Assembly (NCBI RefSeq): GCF_000165835.1
Contig: NC_014640.1
Location: 682,001 to 746,000 of the forward strand
DNA from: Achromobacter xylosoxidans A8
GTDB lineage: Bacteria; Pseudomonadota; Gammaproteobacteria; Burkholderiales; Burkholderiaceae_B
Direction of reading: 5' to 3'
Length of the DNA: 64,000 bases
Part shown: one piece after another, positions 46,620 through 55,133 of the stretch
Layout: each line of letters begins with the position of its first letter
How positions within the stretch are numbered: position 1 is the first letter of the stretch
Position numbers and translations under genes: made by a program
The notes under the pieces: generated by a model
What the model was told of the DNA's origin: nothing
Seen by the model: only the letters and a program-made list of their open reading frames with translations
The model's database searches: none

Positions 46620-48545
46620 GTGCAAAACATCGTCGAAGGCTTCAAGTCGCAGTATGCAAAAGAGCAGGAATCGGAACTCTCTCTCGAGGAGTACCTCAAC
46701 CTGGCCAAAAGCGATCCCATGGCGTACGCCAGCCCCGCAGAGCGCATGCTGGCGGCGATAGGCGAACCCGAAATCGTGGACACGCGCAACGACCCACGTC
46801 TTTCCCGTTTGTTTTCCAACCGGACCATCCGACGCTATCCGGCGTTCCAGGAGTTCTACGGCATGGAGGACGTGATCGGACAGATCGTCGCGTTCTTCAA
46901 ACACGCCGCGCAGGGACTGGAAGAGCGCAAGCAAATCCTCTATCTGCTGGGTCCCGTGGGCGGCGGCAAGTCGTCCATCGCGGAACGCCTCAAATCGCTG
47001 ATGGAGGCCTATCCCATCTACGCGTTGAAGGGTTCGCCGGTGAACGAATCGCCGCTCGGGCTGTTCCATCCGGAACGCTTCGGCGACACGCTCGAAAAGG
47101 AATATGGCATTCCGCGGCGCTACCTGAGCGGCATCATGTCGCCGTGGGCCGTGAAGCGCCTGAAGGAATTCGACGGCGACATCTCGAAGTTCCGCGTCGT
47201 GCGCCTGAACCCCTCGGTGCTGCGCCAGATCGCCATCGCCAAGACCGAACCGGGCGACGAGAACAACCAGGACATCTCCTCGCTGGTGGGCAAGGTCGAC
47301 ATCCGCATGCTCGACCGCCACTCGCAGGACGACCCGGACGCCTACAGCTACTCCGGCGGCTTGTGCCTGGCCAATCAGGGGCTGCTGGAATTCGTGGAGA
47401 TGTTCAAGGCCCCGATCAAGATGCTGCACCCCTTGCTGACGGCGACCCAGGAAGGCAACTTCAAGGGCACCGAGGGCTTTTCCGCGATCCCGTTCAATGG
47501 CGCCATCCTGGCCCACTCGAACGAATCGGAATGGCAGACCTTCCGCAACAACAAGCACAACGAGGCGTTCCTCGACCGTATCTATATCGTCAAGGTGCCT
47601 TACTGCCTGCAGGTGTCGGAAGAAGTCCGCATCTATGAAAAGCTGCTGCACCACAGTTCGCTGTCCACGGCGCCGTGCGCGCCGGGAACGCTGGACATGA
47701 TGGCGCAGTTCTCGGTTCTGACGCGCCTGAAGGAACCCGAGAACTCCAGCATCTATTCGAAGCTGCGCGTCTACGACGGCGAAAGCCTGAAGGACGTGGA
47801 TCCCAAGGCCAAGGCCTTGCAGGAATACAAGGACTATGCCGGCACGGACGAAGGCATGACTGGGGTGTCGACGCGTTTCGCGTACAAGATCCTGTCCAGC
47901 GTCTTCAACTACGACCAGACCGAAGTGGCCGCCAACCCGGTGCACCTGATGTACGTGCTCGAGCAGCGCATCGGCCGCGAGGACTATCCCGAGGAAATCC
48001 GCCGGCGCTATCTTGAATTCATCAAGGGCTTCCTGGCGCCGCGCTATGCCGAATTCATCGGCAAGGAAATCCAGACCGCCTACCTGGAGTCGTACTCGGA
48101 ATACGGCCAGAACATCTTCGACCGTTACGTGACCTTTGCCGATTGCTGGATCCAGGACGAGGAATTCCGCGACCCGGAAACCGGCGAAAGCTTCGACCGC
48201 AGCGCGCTCAACGATGAACTGGAAAAAATCGAGAAGCCGGCCGGCATCGCCAACCCGAAGGACTTCCGCAACGAGATCGTCAACTTCGTGCTGCGGGCGC
48301 GCGCCAACAACAATGGCCGCAACCCGACCTGGACCAGCTATGAAAAGCTGCGCGAAGTGATCGAGAAGAAGATGTTCTCGAACACCGAAGACCTGCTGCC
48401 GGTGATCTCGTTCAACGCCAAGGCCTCGGCCGAGGACAAGTCCAAGCACCAAAGCTTCGTTGATCGCATGGTTGAAAAGGGCTACACGGAAAAGCAGGTC
48501 AGGCTGCTGTGCGAGTGGTATCTCCGTGTGAGGAAGTCTTCCTGA
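46620..48545 (+). CDS. prkA: PrkA (YeaG) serine protein kinase
   Basis: A 641-residue AAA-type protein kinase/ATPase. Walker A is GPVGGGKSS (111-119) within the AAA domain (about 60-380); the C-terminal PrkA domain follows. In E. coli YeaG is linked to nitrogen starvation and stationary-phase stress. The start is GTG at 46620, with a perfect AGGAGG 5 nt upstream. It heads the operon prkA-yeaH-spoVR, which is conserved in many proteobacteria. Substrates of the kinase are not known with certainty. Confidence 0.95.
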   Translation: MQNIVEGFKSQYAKEQESELSLEEYLNLAKSDPMAYASPAERMLAAIGEPEIVDTRNDPRLSRLFSNRTIRRYPAFQEFYGMEDVIGQIVAFFKHAAQGLEERKQILYLLGPVGGGKSSIAERLKSLMEAYPIYALKGSPVNESPLGLFHPERFGDTLEKEYGIPRRYLSGIMSPWAVKRLKEFDGDISKFRVVRLNPSVLRQIAIAKTEPGDENNQDISSLVGKVDIRMLDRHSQDDPDAYSYSGGLCLANQGLLEFVEMFKAPIKMLHPLLTATQEGNFKGTEGFSAIPFNGAILAHSNESEWQTFRNNKHNEAFLDRIYIVKVPYCLQVSEEVRIYEKLLHHSSLSTAPCAPGTLDMMAQFSVLTRLKEPENSSIYSKLRVYDGESLKDVDPKAKALQEYKDYAGTDEGMTGVSTRFAYKILSSVFNYDQTEVAANPVHLMYVLEQRIGREDYPEEIRRRYLEFIKGFLAPRYAEFIGKEIQTAYLESYSEYGQNIFDRYVTFADCWIQDEEFRDPETGESFDRSALNDELEKIEKPAGIANPKDFRNEIVNFVLRARANNNGRNPTWTSYEKLREVIEKKMFSNTEDLLPVISFNAKASAEDKSKHQSFVDRMVEKGYTEKQVRLLCEWYLRVRKSS

Positions 48546-48557
48546 GCGAGGTGAATC

Positions 48558-49817
48558 ATGAATTCACTTATCGATCGCCGTCTTAACGGGCGTAACAAAA
48601 GCGCCGTCAACCGGGAGCGTTTTCTCCGGCGTTACAAGGACCAGATCCGCAAGGCGGTACACGGGATGATCCGTGACCGCTCCATCCAGGACATGGACCA
48701 GGGCGGCGAGATCAACCTGCCTGCCCGCGACATTTCCGAGCCGACCTTTCATCACGGCCAGGGCGGCGACCGCGAGATGGTGCACCCCGGCAACCGCGAG
48801 TTTGCCAAGGGCGACACCTTCGACCGGCCGCAAGGCGGGCAGGGAGAAGGCGGGTCCGAGCCGGGCGAAGGCGAATCGGTCGACCAGTTCACCTTCAGCC
48901 TGTCGCGGGCCGAGTTCCTGAACCTGTTCTTCGAAGATCTGGAACTGCCGCACATGGCGCGCACCCAGTTGGGCGAGGTCAGCCAGAAGAAGTGGCAGCG
49001 TGCCGGCTACACGACCACCGGCTCGCCCAGCATGCTGAGCATCAGCCGCACGCTCAAATCGTCGCTGGCGCGCCGCGTCGCGCTCAGCGTGAAGGCGCGC
49101 GCGGATCTCGAGGATGCCGAGGAGCGCCTGGCCAAGGCCCGCGAGGCCGGCGCCTCTGCCGACGACATCAAGGCGCTGGAGCAGGATGTCGAGGATTGCC
49201 GCGAGCGCCTCGCCCGCGTGCCTTTCCTGGACGACCTGGACCTGCGCTACCGCAACCGCGTGTCGGTGGCCATCCCGATGGCGCGCGCCGTCATGTTCTG
49301 CCTGATGGACGTGTCGGGCTCCATGGACGAAAACAAGAAGGATCTGGCCAAGCGCTTCTTCTCGCTGCTCTACCTGTTCCTGTCGCGCAAGTACGAGCAC
49401 GTGGATCTGGTCTTCATCCGCCACACCGACAACGCCGAGGAAGTCGACGAGCAAACCTTCTTCTACGATCCCAAGAGCGGCGGCACCATCGTGCTGTCGG
49501 CGCTGGAATTGATGCGCGAGATCCTGGAGAAGCGCTATCCGCCGACCGCGTGGAACGTGTACGCGGCGCAGGCCAGCGACGGCGATTCGTTCGGCGCCGA
49601 CGCGGGCAAGAGCGCGCGCTTCCTGGCCGAGCACCTGTTGCCGGCCACGCGTTACTTCGCCTACATCGAAGTGCCCGACTCGCAGGAGGCGCGCAAGAGC
49701 AGCCTGTGGGCGGAATATGAACAGAAACTGGAGCCGCATTTCGTCATGCGGCGCATCTGCGAACGCGGCGAGATCTTCCCCGTGTTCCATGACCTGTTCA
49801 AAAAGGAAACCGCATGA
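48558..49817 (+). CDS. yeaH: YeaH/YhbH family protein (DUF444, von Willebrand A-like)
   Basis: A 419-residue protein. The N-terminal part has the family motifs DRRLNGRNKSAVNRERFLRR and LPARDISEPTFHHG; the C-terminal half is a vWA-like domain with an intact MIDAS motif DVSGSM (Asp251-Ser253-Ser255), so it probably binds a metal ion and a protein partner. A coiled coil of about 40 residues (175-215) separates the halves. It starts 12 bp after prkA and its stop overlaps spoVR by 4 nt (ATGA). It is always found with PrkA and SpoVR; the mechanism is unresolved. Confidence 0.94.
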   Translation: MNSLIDRRLNGRNKSAVNRERFLRRYKDQIRKAVHGMIRDRSIQDMDQGGEINLPARDISEPTFHHGQGGDREMVHPGNREFAKGDTFDRPQGGQGEGGSEPGEGESVDQFTFSLSRAEFLNLFFEDLELPHMARTQLGEVSQKKWQRAGYTTTGSPSMLSISRTLKSSLARRVALSVKARADLEDAEERLAKAREAGASADDIKALEQDVEDCRERLARVPFLDDLDLRYRNRVSVAIPMARAVMFCLMDVSGSMDENKKDLAKRFFSLLYLFLSRKYEHVDLVFIRHTDNAEEVDEQTFFYDPKSGGTIVLSALELMREILEKRYPPTAWNVYAAQASDGDSFGADAGKSARFLAEHLLPATRYFAYIEVPDSQEARKSSLWAEYEQKLEPHFVMRRICERGEIFPVFHDLFKKETA

Positions 49818-51367
49818 ATGCCATCGTGGGAGCGCTCGTGGAACCGGAGGCCGCCGGCAGCGCCCGGCCGATCTCCCAGGGTTCCGAATGGACCTTCGAA
49901 CTGATCCAGTCCTATGACGACGCCATCTCCAAGATCGCCGCCGAATACGGGCTGGACACCTACCCGAACCAGATCGAGGTCATCACCTCGGAGCAGATGC
50001 TGGACGCCTACGCCTCGGCCGGGCTGCCCATTGGCTATCCGCACTGGTCGTACGGCAAGGAATTCATCCGCAACGAGCAGTTCTATCGCCGCGGCATGCA
50101 GGGGCTGGCGTACGAGATCGTCATCAACTCCAACCCTTGCATCTCCTATCTCATGGAAGAAAACTCCATGACGATGCAGGCGCTGGTGATTGCGCACGCC
50201 TGCTACGGCCACAACTCGTTCTTCAAGGGCAATTACCTGTTCCGCCAATGGACCGACGCGGACGGGGTTTTGGATTATCTGGTCTTCGCTCGCAAGTACG
50301 TGATGTCCTGCGAAGACCGTTATGGCATCGACGCGGTGGAAGCCCTGCTCGACTCCTGCCATGCGCTCTCGCACCATGGCGTGGACCGCTACAAGCGCCC
50401 GACGCCGATCTCCTACAAGGAAGAGGCCGCGCGCCAGGCCGAACGCCAGGAGCACGCGCGCCTGCAATACAACGATCTGTGGCGGACCCTGCCGCGCCTT
50501 GAAGCCGACAAGGACGCCCACGTCGAAGCCTCGGTTTTTCCGCCGGAGCCCGAAGAAAACCTGCTGTACTTCATCGAGAAATACTCGCCCAAGCTCGCGC
50601 CTTGGCAGAAAGAGCTGGTGCGCATCGTTCGCAAGATCGCGCAGTACTTCTATCCGCAGACCCAGACCAAGGTCATGAACGAAGGCTGGGCCACGTTCTG
50701 GCACTACACCATCCTGAATCGGCTGCACGAAAAGGGGCTGGTGAATGACGGCTTCATGATGGAGTTCCTGCAAAGCCACACCAACGTCGTCAGCCAGCGC
50801 GGCTTCGATGAGCGCGGCTACGGCGGCATCAACCCCTATGCGCTGGGCTTCGCCATGATGTCCGACATCCGCCGCATCTGCGAAGCGCCCACGCCCGAGG
50901 ACCGGCGCTGGTTCCCCGACATCGCCGGCGGCGACTGGCTGAAGACGCTGGACTTCGCCATGCGCAACTTCAAGGACGAGTCCTTCATCTCGCAGTACCT
51001 GTCGCCCCGCCTGATCCGCGAGTTCCGCTTCTTCGCGATCTCCGACCATCAGGCCAACCCCAAGCTCGAAGTCGCCGCCATCCATGACGACGAAGGCTAC
51101 CGCGACATCCGTCGCCTGCTGGCCGCGCAGCACAACCGCGACAACCAGGTGCCGGACATCCAGGTGGTCCGCTTCAACCGCGACTCCGACCGCTCGCTGG
51201 TGCTGCGCCACCTGAAGAGCCGGGGCCGCCCGCTGGCCGGCGACGACGCCGAGCAGGTGATGAAGCATCTGGCCCGGCTGTGGGGCTTCAAGGTGCGTCT
51301 GGAAGAGACCGAGCCGGACGGCACGGTCAGCTCCTACCGGGAACAGGACCCGCCGGCATCGGCCTAG
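49814..51367 (+). CDS. SpoVR-family protein (YcgB-like)
   Basis: A 517-residue member of the SpoVR/YcgB family, normal length. Family segments seen are IEVITSEQMLDAYASAGLP, PCISYLMEENSMTMQALVI, HACYGHNSFFKGNYLF and MNEGWATFWHYTILNRL; the His/Glu pairs could bind metal. In Bacillus, SpoVR affects spore cortex, but in Gram-negatives it works with PrkA and YeaH in an unknown stress role. It is translationally coupled to yeaH and is the last gene before a terminator. Confidence 0.94.
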   Translation: MNAIVGALVEPEAAGSARPISQGSEWTFELIQSYDDAISKIAAEYGLDTYPNQIEVITSEQMLDAYASAGLPIGYPHWSYGKEFIRNEQFYRRGMQGLAYEIVINSNPCISYLMEENSMTMQALVIAHACYGHNSFFKGNYLFRQWTDADGVLDYLVFARKYVMSCEDRYGIDAVEALLDSCHALSHHGVDRYKRPTPISYKEEAARQAERQEHARLQYNDLWRTLPRLEADKDAHVEASVFPPEPEENLLYFIEKYSPKLAPWQKELVRIVRKIAQYFYPQTQTKVMNEGWATFWHYTILNRLHEKGLVNDGFMMEFLQSHTNVVSQRGFDERGYGGINPYALGFAMMSDIRRICEAPTPEDRRWFPDIAGGDWLKTLDFAMRNFKDESFISQYLSPRLIREFRFFAISDHQANPKLEVAAIHDDEGYRDIRRLLAAQHNRDNQVPDIQVVRFNRDSDRSLVLRHLKSRGRPLAGDDAEQVMKHLARLWGFKVRLEETEPDGTVSSYREQDPPASA

Positions 51368-51383
51368 TGTCCACGCAGGCAGA

Positions 51384-51412
51384 GGGGACGCATATGTCGT
51401 CCCCTTTTCTTT
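51384..51412 (+). terminator. Terminator of the prkA-yeaH-spoVR operon
   Basis: GGGGACG, loop CATATGT, CGTCCCC and TTTTCTTT form an intrinsic terminator 17 bp after the spoVR stop codon. Confidence 0.88.
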
Positions 51413-51418
51413 GCCTGC

Positions 51419-51448
51419 TTGTGGGCGGTGCGCAAAATCTGCTAGAAT
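51419..51448 (+). promoter_or_regulatory. Promoter of the tRNA-Ser gene
   Basis: TTGTGG (51419-51424), an 18-bp spacer and TAGAAT (51443-51448). Transcription should begin about 45 nt before the tRNA. Confidence 0.65.
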
Positions 51449-51499
51449 CGCGGATTCGCATTTTCTGCAGCGGCTTGCCCGTGGCAAAAATCGCAAATA

Positions 51500-51590
51500 G
51501 GACAGGTGGCCGAGCGGTTGAAGGCGCACGCCTGGAAAGCGTGTATACGTCAAAAGCGTATCGGGGGTTCGAATCCCCCTCTGTCCGCCA
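51500..51590 (+). tRNA. tRNA-Ser (anticodon GGA)
   Basis: A 91-nt type II tRNA with CCA encoded. The acceptor stem GGACAGG pairs with TCTGTCC (one G-T pair). The anticodon stem CACGC/GCGTG closes the loop CTGGAAA with anticodon GGA at 51534-51536. The long variable arm (TACG/CGTA) and the T arm GGGGG-TTCGAAT-CCCCC are typical of serine tRNAs. It reads UCC and UCU codons. No integrase or att-like repeat is found beside it. Confidence 0.98.
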
Positions 51591-51615
51591 GGATTCGCAC
51601 TGCAAAACAGTGCAC

Positions 51616-51653
51616 AAAAAAACCCGCAAGCGCTCAAGCCTTGCGGGTTTTTT
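51616..51653 (+). terminator. tRNA-Ser terminator
   Basis: ACCCGCAAG and CTTGCGGGT form a 9-bp stem with a 9-nt loop, flanked by A and T runs. Confidence 0.92.
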
Positions 51654-51674
51654 GTATTGGCGTGGCGTAAAAAA

Positions 51675-51705
51675 ACGCCGCCCGGCGCAAGGTGCCGGGC
51701 GGCGT
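51675..51705 (-). terminator. Terminator of the PhoX-type gene
   Basis: ACGCCGCCCGGC and GCCGGGCGGCGT form a perfect 12-bp stem with a 7-nt loop. On the minus strand a run of seven T follows. Confidence 0.92.
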
Positions 51706-51720
51706 CTTCAACCAGAGCGC

Positions 51721-53595
51721 TTACGCGCCTACCGGCTTGCCATCAGTCCGGCGCACCACCACCGTCGCGGAGCGGGCGTCGCCGCCGCCTGCGCGCAGGG
51801 TGTTCCACGTCTTATCCGGGTGCTGGATGTTGATGAAGAACGTGGTCAGGTCCGGCGTGTAGGCGATACCGGTGATCTCGCAGCCCAGCGGGCCGACCAG
51901 GAAGCGCTTGGATTCGCCGGTCTTCTGGTCGATGTAGTACATCGAGTTATTGCCGAAGAAGTCCGTGGTTGAAGCGCTGGTGCCGGCGTCGGTCTGGACC
52001 CACAGGCGGCCCTTGGGGTCGACGCGGATGCCGTCGGGGCTGGAGAAGGTGTCGCCGTTGACGTTGCCGGTCAGGTTGGCGGCCACGCCGTCGGCCTTGT
52101 CGCGGCCGGCCAGCAGCAGCAGGTCCCACTCGAAGGTGGTGGCCAGCGGCGAATCGCCGCGCTCGTGCCAGCGGATGATGTGGCCGTGCGAGTTGCTGAC
52201 GCGCGGGTTGGCGGCGCTGGTGCGCTTGCGGCTGCCGTTGTTGGTCAGCGTGCAGTACACGGTCTTGTCCACGCCCACCGTGATCCACTCGGGGCGGTCC
52301 ATTAGCGTGGCGCCGGCGACGCGGGCGGCGGCCCCGGTATTGACCAGCACGTCGGCTTGCGTGTTGAAGTTGATGAGCTTGCCGGTGATCACGGTGCCGC
52401 TGGCGACCTGCGTGAAGTTGCCCGGGTCGGTGGCGCCGGCGGTCAGATTGTTCTTGCCCACCGTCAGTTCCACCCAATTGCCGCTGCCGTCGTCGTTGAA
52501 GCGCGCGGCGTACAGCGTGCCTTCGTCCAGCAGGCCCATGTTGGCGGCGCGGTTGGCCGGGTCGTAGGGCTTGGTGGGGATGAACTTGTAGATGCAGCCG
52601 GGCGTGGTGTCATCGCCCATGTAGAACGCGACGCGGTTGTTCTCGTCCAACATGAAGGCCGTGTTTTCGTGGCTGAAGCGGCCCATCGCGGTGCGCTTGA
52701 CGGCGGTCGAGTCCGGGTTCTGCGGATCGATTTCCACCACCCAGCCGTAGCCTTCATCGGCCGGCTTGCCGGTGTCGCCGGTCTTGTAGTGGTAGTTGTT
52801 GAGCGTCTCTTCGCAGGTCAGGTAGGTGCCCCAGGGCGTGTCGCCGCTGGAACAGTTGTTCAGGGTGCCGACGACGGTGTCGCCGACAACCGATTTGGCC
52901 GGGCCGCTGACGTTGTAGACGGTGTTGCCGGTGTAGCGCTTGTTGTAGCGCGAGTCGGTCTTGACGGCCCATGCGCCGTTGGCGCTACGGGTGATTTCGA
53001 CGACGGACACGCCGACGTTGGACAGGCGGGTCTTCACGCCTTCGACGCTCTGATCCAGGGTCTCATCGTCCAGCGCTTCGTGGTTCAGCACCAGCAGGCC
53101 GCCCTGATTGGGATCGACGCCGGGCAGGGCATAGAAGTGCATGCCGTCGTGCTGGCCGCCGGACTGGGTCTCGGTGGCGGGATAGGACTGCGGTACGCCA
53201 GCGTAGCCGGTCGAGCCGATCATGCACTTGTCGCCGGCGGAATACAGCACTTCGGCGACGTAGCCTGCGGGCACGGTGACGGTGTCGGCGACGATCTTGT
53301 CGGCCAGCGGGGTGAACGTGACGGAGTAGTCGGGGCCAGGGGGCGGCTTGGTTTCGCCGCCCTCGCCAGGCTGGGTGCCAGGGGAATCGTCGTCGTCATC
53401 GTCGCTGCCGCCACAGGCGGTCAGCAGGGTCGATGCGCCGAACACGGACAACATTGACAGGCCGAAGCTGTTCTTCAGCAAAGTGCGGCGCTGGGGATTC
53501 GCGGCGACGATCTCGTCGAACATCTGCCCGGGCACGGTGACCGCGTCCTGGGCTTCGCGATAGGGAGCGCGCAATTTATCAGTCAAGTAGGACAT
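51721..53595 (-). CDS. PhoX-type alkaline phosphatase (DUF839)
   Basis: A 624-residue exported protein. The N-terminus has RRTLLK followed by a hydrophobic segment and LLTACGG, so it is either a Tat substrate or a lipoprotein anchored at Cys62, or both. A serine/aspartate-rich linker follows. The PhoX beta-propeller shows LLVLNHEALDDETLDQ, GTYLTCEETLNNYHY, GRFSHENTAFML and SSPDGIRVDPKGRLWVQTDA; acidic residues in the EE and DG motifs bind Ca/Fe cofactors in known PhoX. I found no convincing Pho box upstream. It probably releases phosphate from organic phosphates in the periplasm. Confidence 0.9.
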   Translation of the reverse strand: MSYLTDKLRAPYREAQDAVTVPGQMFDEIVAANPQRRTLLKNSFGLSMLSVFGASTLLTACGGSDDDDDDSPGTQPGEGGETKPPPGPDYSVTFTPLADKIVADTVTVPAGYVAEVLYSAGDKCMIGSTGYAGVPQSYPATETQSGGQHDGMHFYALPGVDPNQGGLLVLNHEALDDETLDQSVEGVKTRLSNVGVSVVEITRSANGAWAVKTDSRYNKRYTGNTVYNVSGPAKSVVGDTVVGTLNNCSSGDTPWGTYLTCEETLNNYHYKTGDTGKPADEGYGWVVEIDPQNPDSTAVKRTAMGRFSHENTAFMLDENNRVAFYMGDDTTPGCIYKFIPTKPYDPANRAANMGLLDEGTLYAARFNDDGSGNWVELTVGKNNLTAGATDPGNFTQVASGTVITGKLINFNTQADVLVNTGAAARVAGATLMDRPEWITVGVDKTVYCTLTNNGSRKRTSAANPRVSNSHGHIIRWHERGDSPLATTFEWDLLLLAGRDKADGVAANLTGNVNGDTFSSPDGIRVDPKGRLWVQTDAGTSASTTDFFGNNSMYYIDQKTGESKRFLVGPLGCEITGIAYTPDLTTFFINIQHPDKTWNTLRAGGGDARSATVVVRRTDGKPVGA

Positions 53596-53786
53596 TCCAA
53601 CCTCATAGTGTCGCGAACGAGTCGCTCAGTTGTCTGTAAGCAAAACGAAAGCGAGGTTAAAGGTCGGTCGTTACAAAGGGGTGACGATAGTGTGAAGTCC
53701 TTGCTGTGGTCTGTGTAGTCCGCCGCCTGGCGGAGTCGCGGCTTGACTCGCGGCCGAGGCGGCGGCTGGGCGTGGCTGGGCGTGGC

Positions 53787-55067
53787 TTAAGCGCGCGGTC
53801 CGACGATGGGCGTTACGTCCAGCACGTACATCTGGCGTTCGCCCTCATGCACGGAGTCGATGCAGACCTGCGTGCCGTCGCGGCTCCAGCGCGGATGCAG
53901 GTCGCAGCGGTTTTCCTTGGAGAGATGGGGATCGGCGTAGAAGCTGCCCAGCGCGTGGCGCAGGCCGGTCTGCATGTCGTAGAGGAACAGGATGCGTTCG
54001 TGCGTGGTCGAGTCCGGATAGGTGTCGCTCAGCAGCCAGCGCGTGTTCACCGGCGAGTAGGTCATGTGGCCGTTCTCGGTCAGCACGCCGTCGCCCACGG
54101 CCTGCACCGCGCCGCCGGGCGCGTCGCGGTAGAGGTGGTAATGGATGCTGCCGTCATGCGGCCCCCAGACGATGATCGTATGGTCATCGCGCCACAGCGG
54201 ATGCGAGATCTGATATTCGGATTTCTCGTAATCGAAGGTGCCGACCGCGCTGGGATCGAAGTCGTCGGCCAGTTGCGGCAGCGGGTGGTCGGAGCATTCC
54301 AGCAGGCGCATGTCGCTGCCGTCCGCGTTCATGGTGATCAGGCGGTGCAGGAAGCAGGTCTCGTCCTTCACGCGCTCGGTCCAGCGGTGCAGGAACAGGA
54401 TGCGCGAGGACGAGGGATTGATCTCGATATGGCTGACCCAGTGGATGGCGCGTTCCATCGAGTCGCGCGGATGGAAGTTGCGCAGGTCGGCATAGCTGAC
54501 CAGCAGGCGGTGCGCGCCGCTCTCCAGATCCATGCCGTGGATGCCGTCGTCGGCTGGGGCGTTGCTCACCGGGCCGGGCGCGTGTTCGCTGTAGCCGATG
54601 GTCTCGTGCGTGATGTAGAGGCGACGGTAGTCCACGCAGAGCGCGTAGCGGCTGTTGGGCGCGGCCACGTAGATGGGCAGCGGCAGATAGCGGGTCTGGC
54701 CGGTGGCGACGTTGTGGACGGCGGAGCGAAAGCCCGGATAGAAGCCGCTGTCGTCGTCGCGGCGGCAGTTGTAGATCATCTGCGGCTCGGCCTCGCCGTC
54801 CAGCCATTGCAGCTGGCAGCCCATCTGCCAGTTCCAGGCCGTGGTGTTGCCCACGGCGTGGTAGCGGTCGCCATCCTGCAGGTCGAAGTAGCCCACTTCC
54901 GCGCTCAGTTCGGGCGTGAGCGGCGCGTCCTTGAATGGCGTGCGGTTGGCCAGCAGATAGCGGCCGTCGCGATGCCAGACGGTCTTGTTGTAGTAGCCGA
55001 AGAAATGGTGGTGCGGCGTGGCGCCCAGGCGGCGGCAGGCGATGGGCGTGGCGAGCATGCGGTTCAT
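53787..55067 (-). CDS. Predicted beta-propeller protein (TolB/oligogalacturonate-lyase-like)
   Basis: A 426-residue protein without a signal peptide. Repeated units such as FFGYYNKTVWHRDGRYLL, HRLITMNADGSDMRLLE and LHPRWSRDGTQVCIDS suggest six or seven beta-propeller blades with metal-binding His residues (HHHFFGYYNKT near 19-29), as in oligogalacturonate lyases and TolB-like domains. I do not know the function. It lies 66 bp downstream of the Bug gene on the same strand, with a terminator between; partial cotranscription is possible, so a link to uptake of a carboxylated sugar is an inference. Confidence 0.75.
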   Translation of the reverse strand: MNRMLATPIACRRLGATPHHHFFGYYNKTVWHRDGRYLLANRTPFKDAPLTPELSAEVGYFDLQDGDRYHAVGNTTAWNWQMGCQLQWLDGEAEPQMIYNCRRDDDSGFYPGFRSAVHNVATGQTRYLPLPIYVAAPNSRYALCVDYRRLYITHETIGYSEHAPGPVSNAPADDGIHGMDLESGAHRLLVSYADLRNFHPRDSMERAIHWVSHIEINPSSSRILFLHRWTERVKDETCFLHRLITMNADGSDMRLLECSDHPLPQLADDFDPSAVGTFDYEKSEYQISHPLWRDDHTIIVWGPHDGSIHYHLYRDAPGGAVQAVGDGVLTENGHMTYSPVNTRWLLSDTYPDSTTHERILFLYDMQTGLRHALGSFYADPHLSKENRCDLHPRWSRDGTQVCIDSVHEGERQMYVLDVTPIVGPRA

Positions 55068-55102
55068 GGATGGCGGGGTAGAGATAAAGTCGGAAAGAAA
55101 AA

Positions 55103-55122
55103 GGGCGGCGCTGGCGCCGCCC
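55103..55122 (-). terminator. Hairpin between the Bug gene and the propeller gene
   Basis: GGGCGGCGC and GCGCCGCCC face each other over TG (a 4-nt loop in practice). On the minus strand TTTTTCTTTCC follows, as in an intrinsic terminator. Confidence 0.75.
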
Positions 55123-55133
55123 CAGGCAGGCGT

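Noticed and set aside
46401..48452. 683-codon minus-strand frame over prkA
   Set aside because: No family resemblance; prkA has a Walker A motif and a perfect AGGAGG.
49661..51637. 658-codon minus-strand frame over spoVR and the tRNA
   Set aside because: It runs through the tRNA-Ser gene, and the plus strand encodes a full SpoVR protein.
51500..51720. Possible integration site at the 3' end of tRNA-Ser
   Set aside because: No integrase and no repeated copy of the tRNA end is visible; flanking genes are ordinary.
53596..53786. Pho box upstream of the PhoX-type gene
   Set aside because: No pair of CTGTCAT-like direct repeats at 11-bp spacing could be found in either direction.
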